NCBI GenBank assembly: GCA_937892815.1
Contig: CALBHZ010000178.1
Coordinates: 1 to 12,126, forward strand
Origin: an uncultured archaeon
GTDB taxonomy: Archaea; Thermoproteota; Nitrososphaeria; Conexivisphaerales; CALBHZ01
Direction: 5' to 3'
Length of the DNA stretch: 12,126 bases
The position numbers were made by a program, and so were the translations under genes. A model generated the notes under the pieces. The model made no database searches. It saw only the letters and a program-made list of their open reading frames with translations, and had not been told where the DNA came from. Below are positions 12,069 to 12,126 of this stretch, piece after piece (positions within the stretch are counted from its first letter, which is position 1; the number at the start of each line of letters is the position of its first letter).

Positions 12069-12126
12069 CTGTCTCTTATACACATCTCCGAGCCCACGAG
12101 ACCTCTCTACATCTCGTATGCCGTCT
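12069..12126 (+). other. Illumina/Nextera P7-side adapter (not biological)
   Basis: Positions 12069-12087 are the Tn5 mosaic end CTGTCTCTTATACACATCT and 12088-12102 are the read-2 linker CCGAGCCCACGAGAC. Positions 12103-12110 (CTCTCTAC) are the i7 index, which matches the Nextera XT index I recall as N707. Positions 12111-12126 are the first 16 bases of the P7 complement. The minus-strand frame that starts here with MYKRQ is an artefact. Confidence 0.99.

Noticed and set aside
11850..12083. Minus-strand 77-codon frame beginning MYKRQ
   Set aside because: Its start lies in the Nextera adapter and it runs antisense through nadE; it is a well-known type of artefact.

Overview
This window is an archaeal contig of 11,998 biological bases (71-12068). 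Both ends carry untrimmed Illumina Nextera adapter (1-70 and 12069-12126). The gene complement is archaeal: an SUI1/aIF1 translation factor, archaeal-type phosphoglycerate kinase, four-subunit 2-oxoacid:ferredoxin oxidoreductase, an HTH_45-like winged-helix regulator, and a four-CBS protein. Most isolated genes have an AT-rich TATA-like box 20-31 nt before the start codon and no leader to speak of. Heavy use of AGG/AGA/ATA codons and very tight packing fit a thermophilic archaeon. A C/D-box guide RNA complementary to the crenarchaeal form of the 16S 530-loop sequence suggests the TACK branch (Thermoproteota and relatives). I cannot place it more finely.

Layout. (1) 71-1133, minus: a probable operon of aIF1/SUI1, a small zinc-ribbon protein and a CPBP-family membrane protease, the last cut off by the adapter. 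(2) 1248-2113, plus: a six-helix membrane protein translationally coupled to a winged-helix regulator. (3) 2103-2999, minus: a nucleoside hydrolase. (4) 3045-3130, plus: a candidate C/D-box sRNA with its own promoter, ending next to the oxidoreductase operon. (5) 3133-5931, minus: korDABC-type oxidoreductase in the order delta-alpha-beta-gamma, behind a structured leader of about 90 nt. (6) 6183-6647, plus: an uncharacterised protein. (7) 6644-7834, minus, and 7882-8433, plus: a CBS protein with a possible ribosome-hibernation-like C-terminus and a CoA-pyrophosphatase-like Nudix hydrolase, divergent from one shared TATA box. (8) 8430-9671, minus: phosphoglycerate kinase. (9) 9785/9792-10016, plus: a MoaD/ThiS-like ubiquitin-fold protein absent from simple ATG-based ORF calls. 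(10) 10013-11843, minus: a flavin-reductase-like protein followed by a dual-specificity phosphatase fused to a MocA-like nucleotidyltransferase. (11) 11890-12068, plus: the start of NAD synthetase, sharing a TATA region with the flavin reductase.

Functional picture. The window is mostly central and cofactor metabolism (2-oxoglutarate oxidation/synthesis with ferredoxin, glycolysis/gluconeogenesis, NAD, CoA, flavin, possibly molybdopterin), nucleoside salvage and translation. I see no transposon, CRISPR array, tRNA or rRNA. The most interesting items are the C/D guide RNA with a readable 16S target and matched changes in its terminal boxes, the phosphatase-MocA fusion, the MoaD-like gene with a likely one-base frameshift and residues after its diglycine, an 18-bp perfect palindrome, and stop codons shared by convergent genes.
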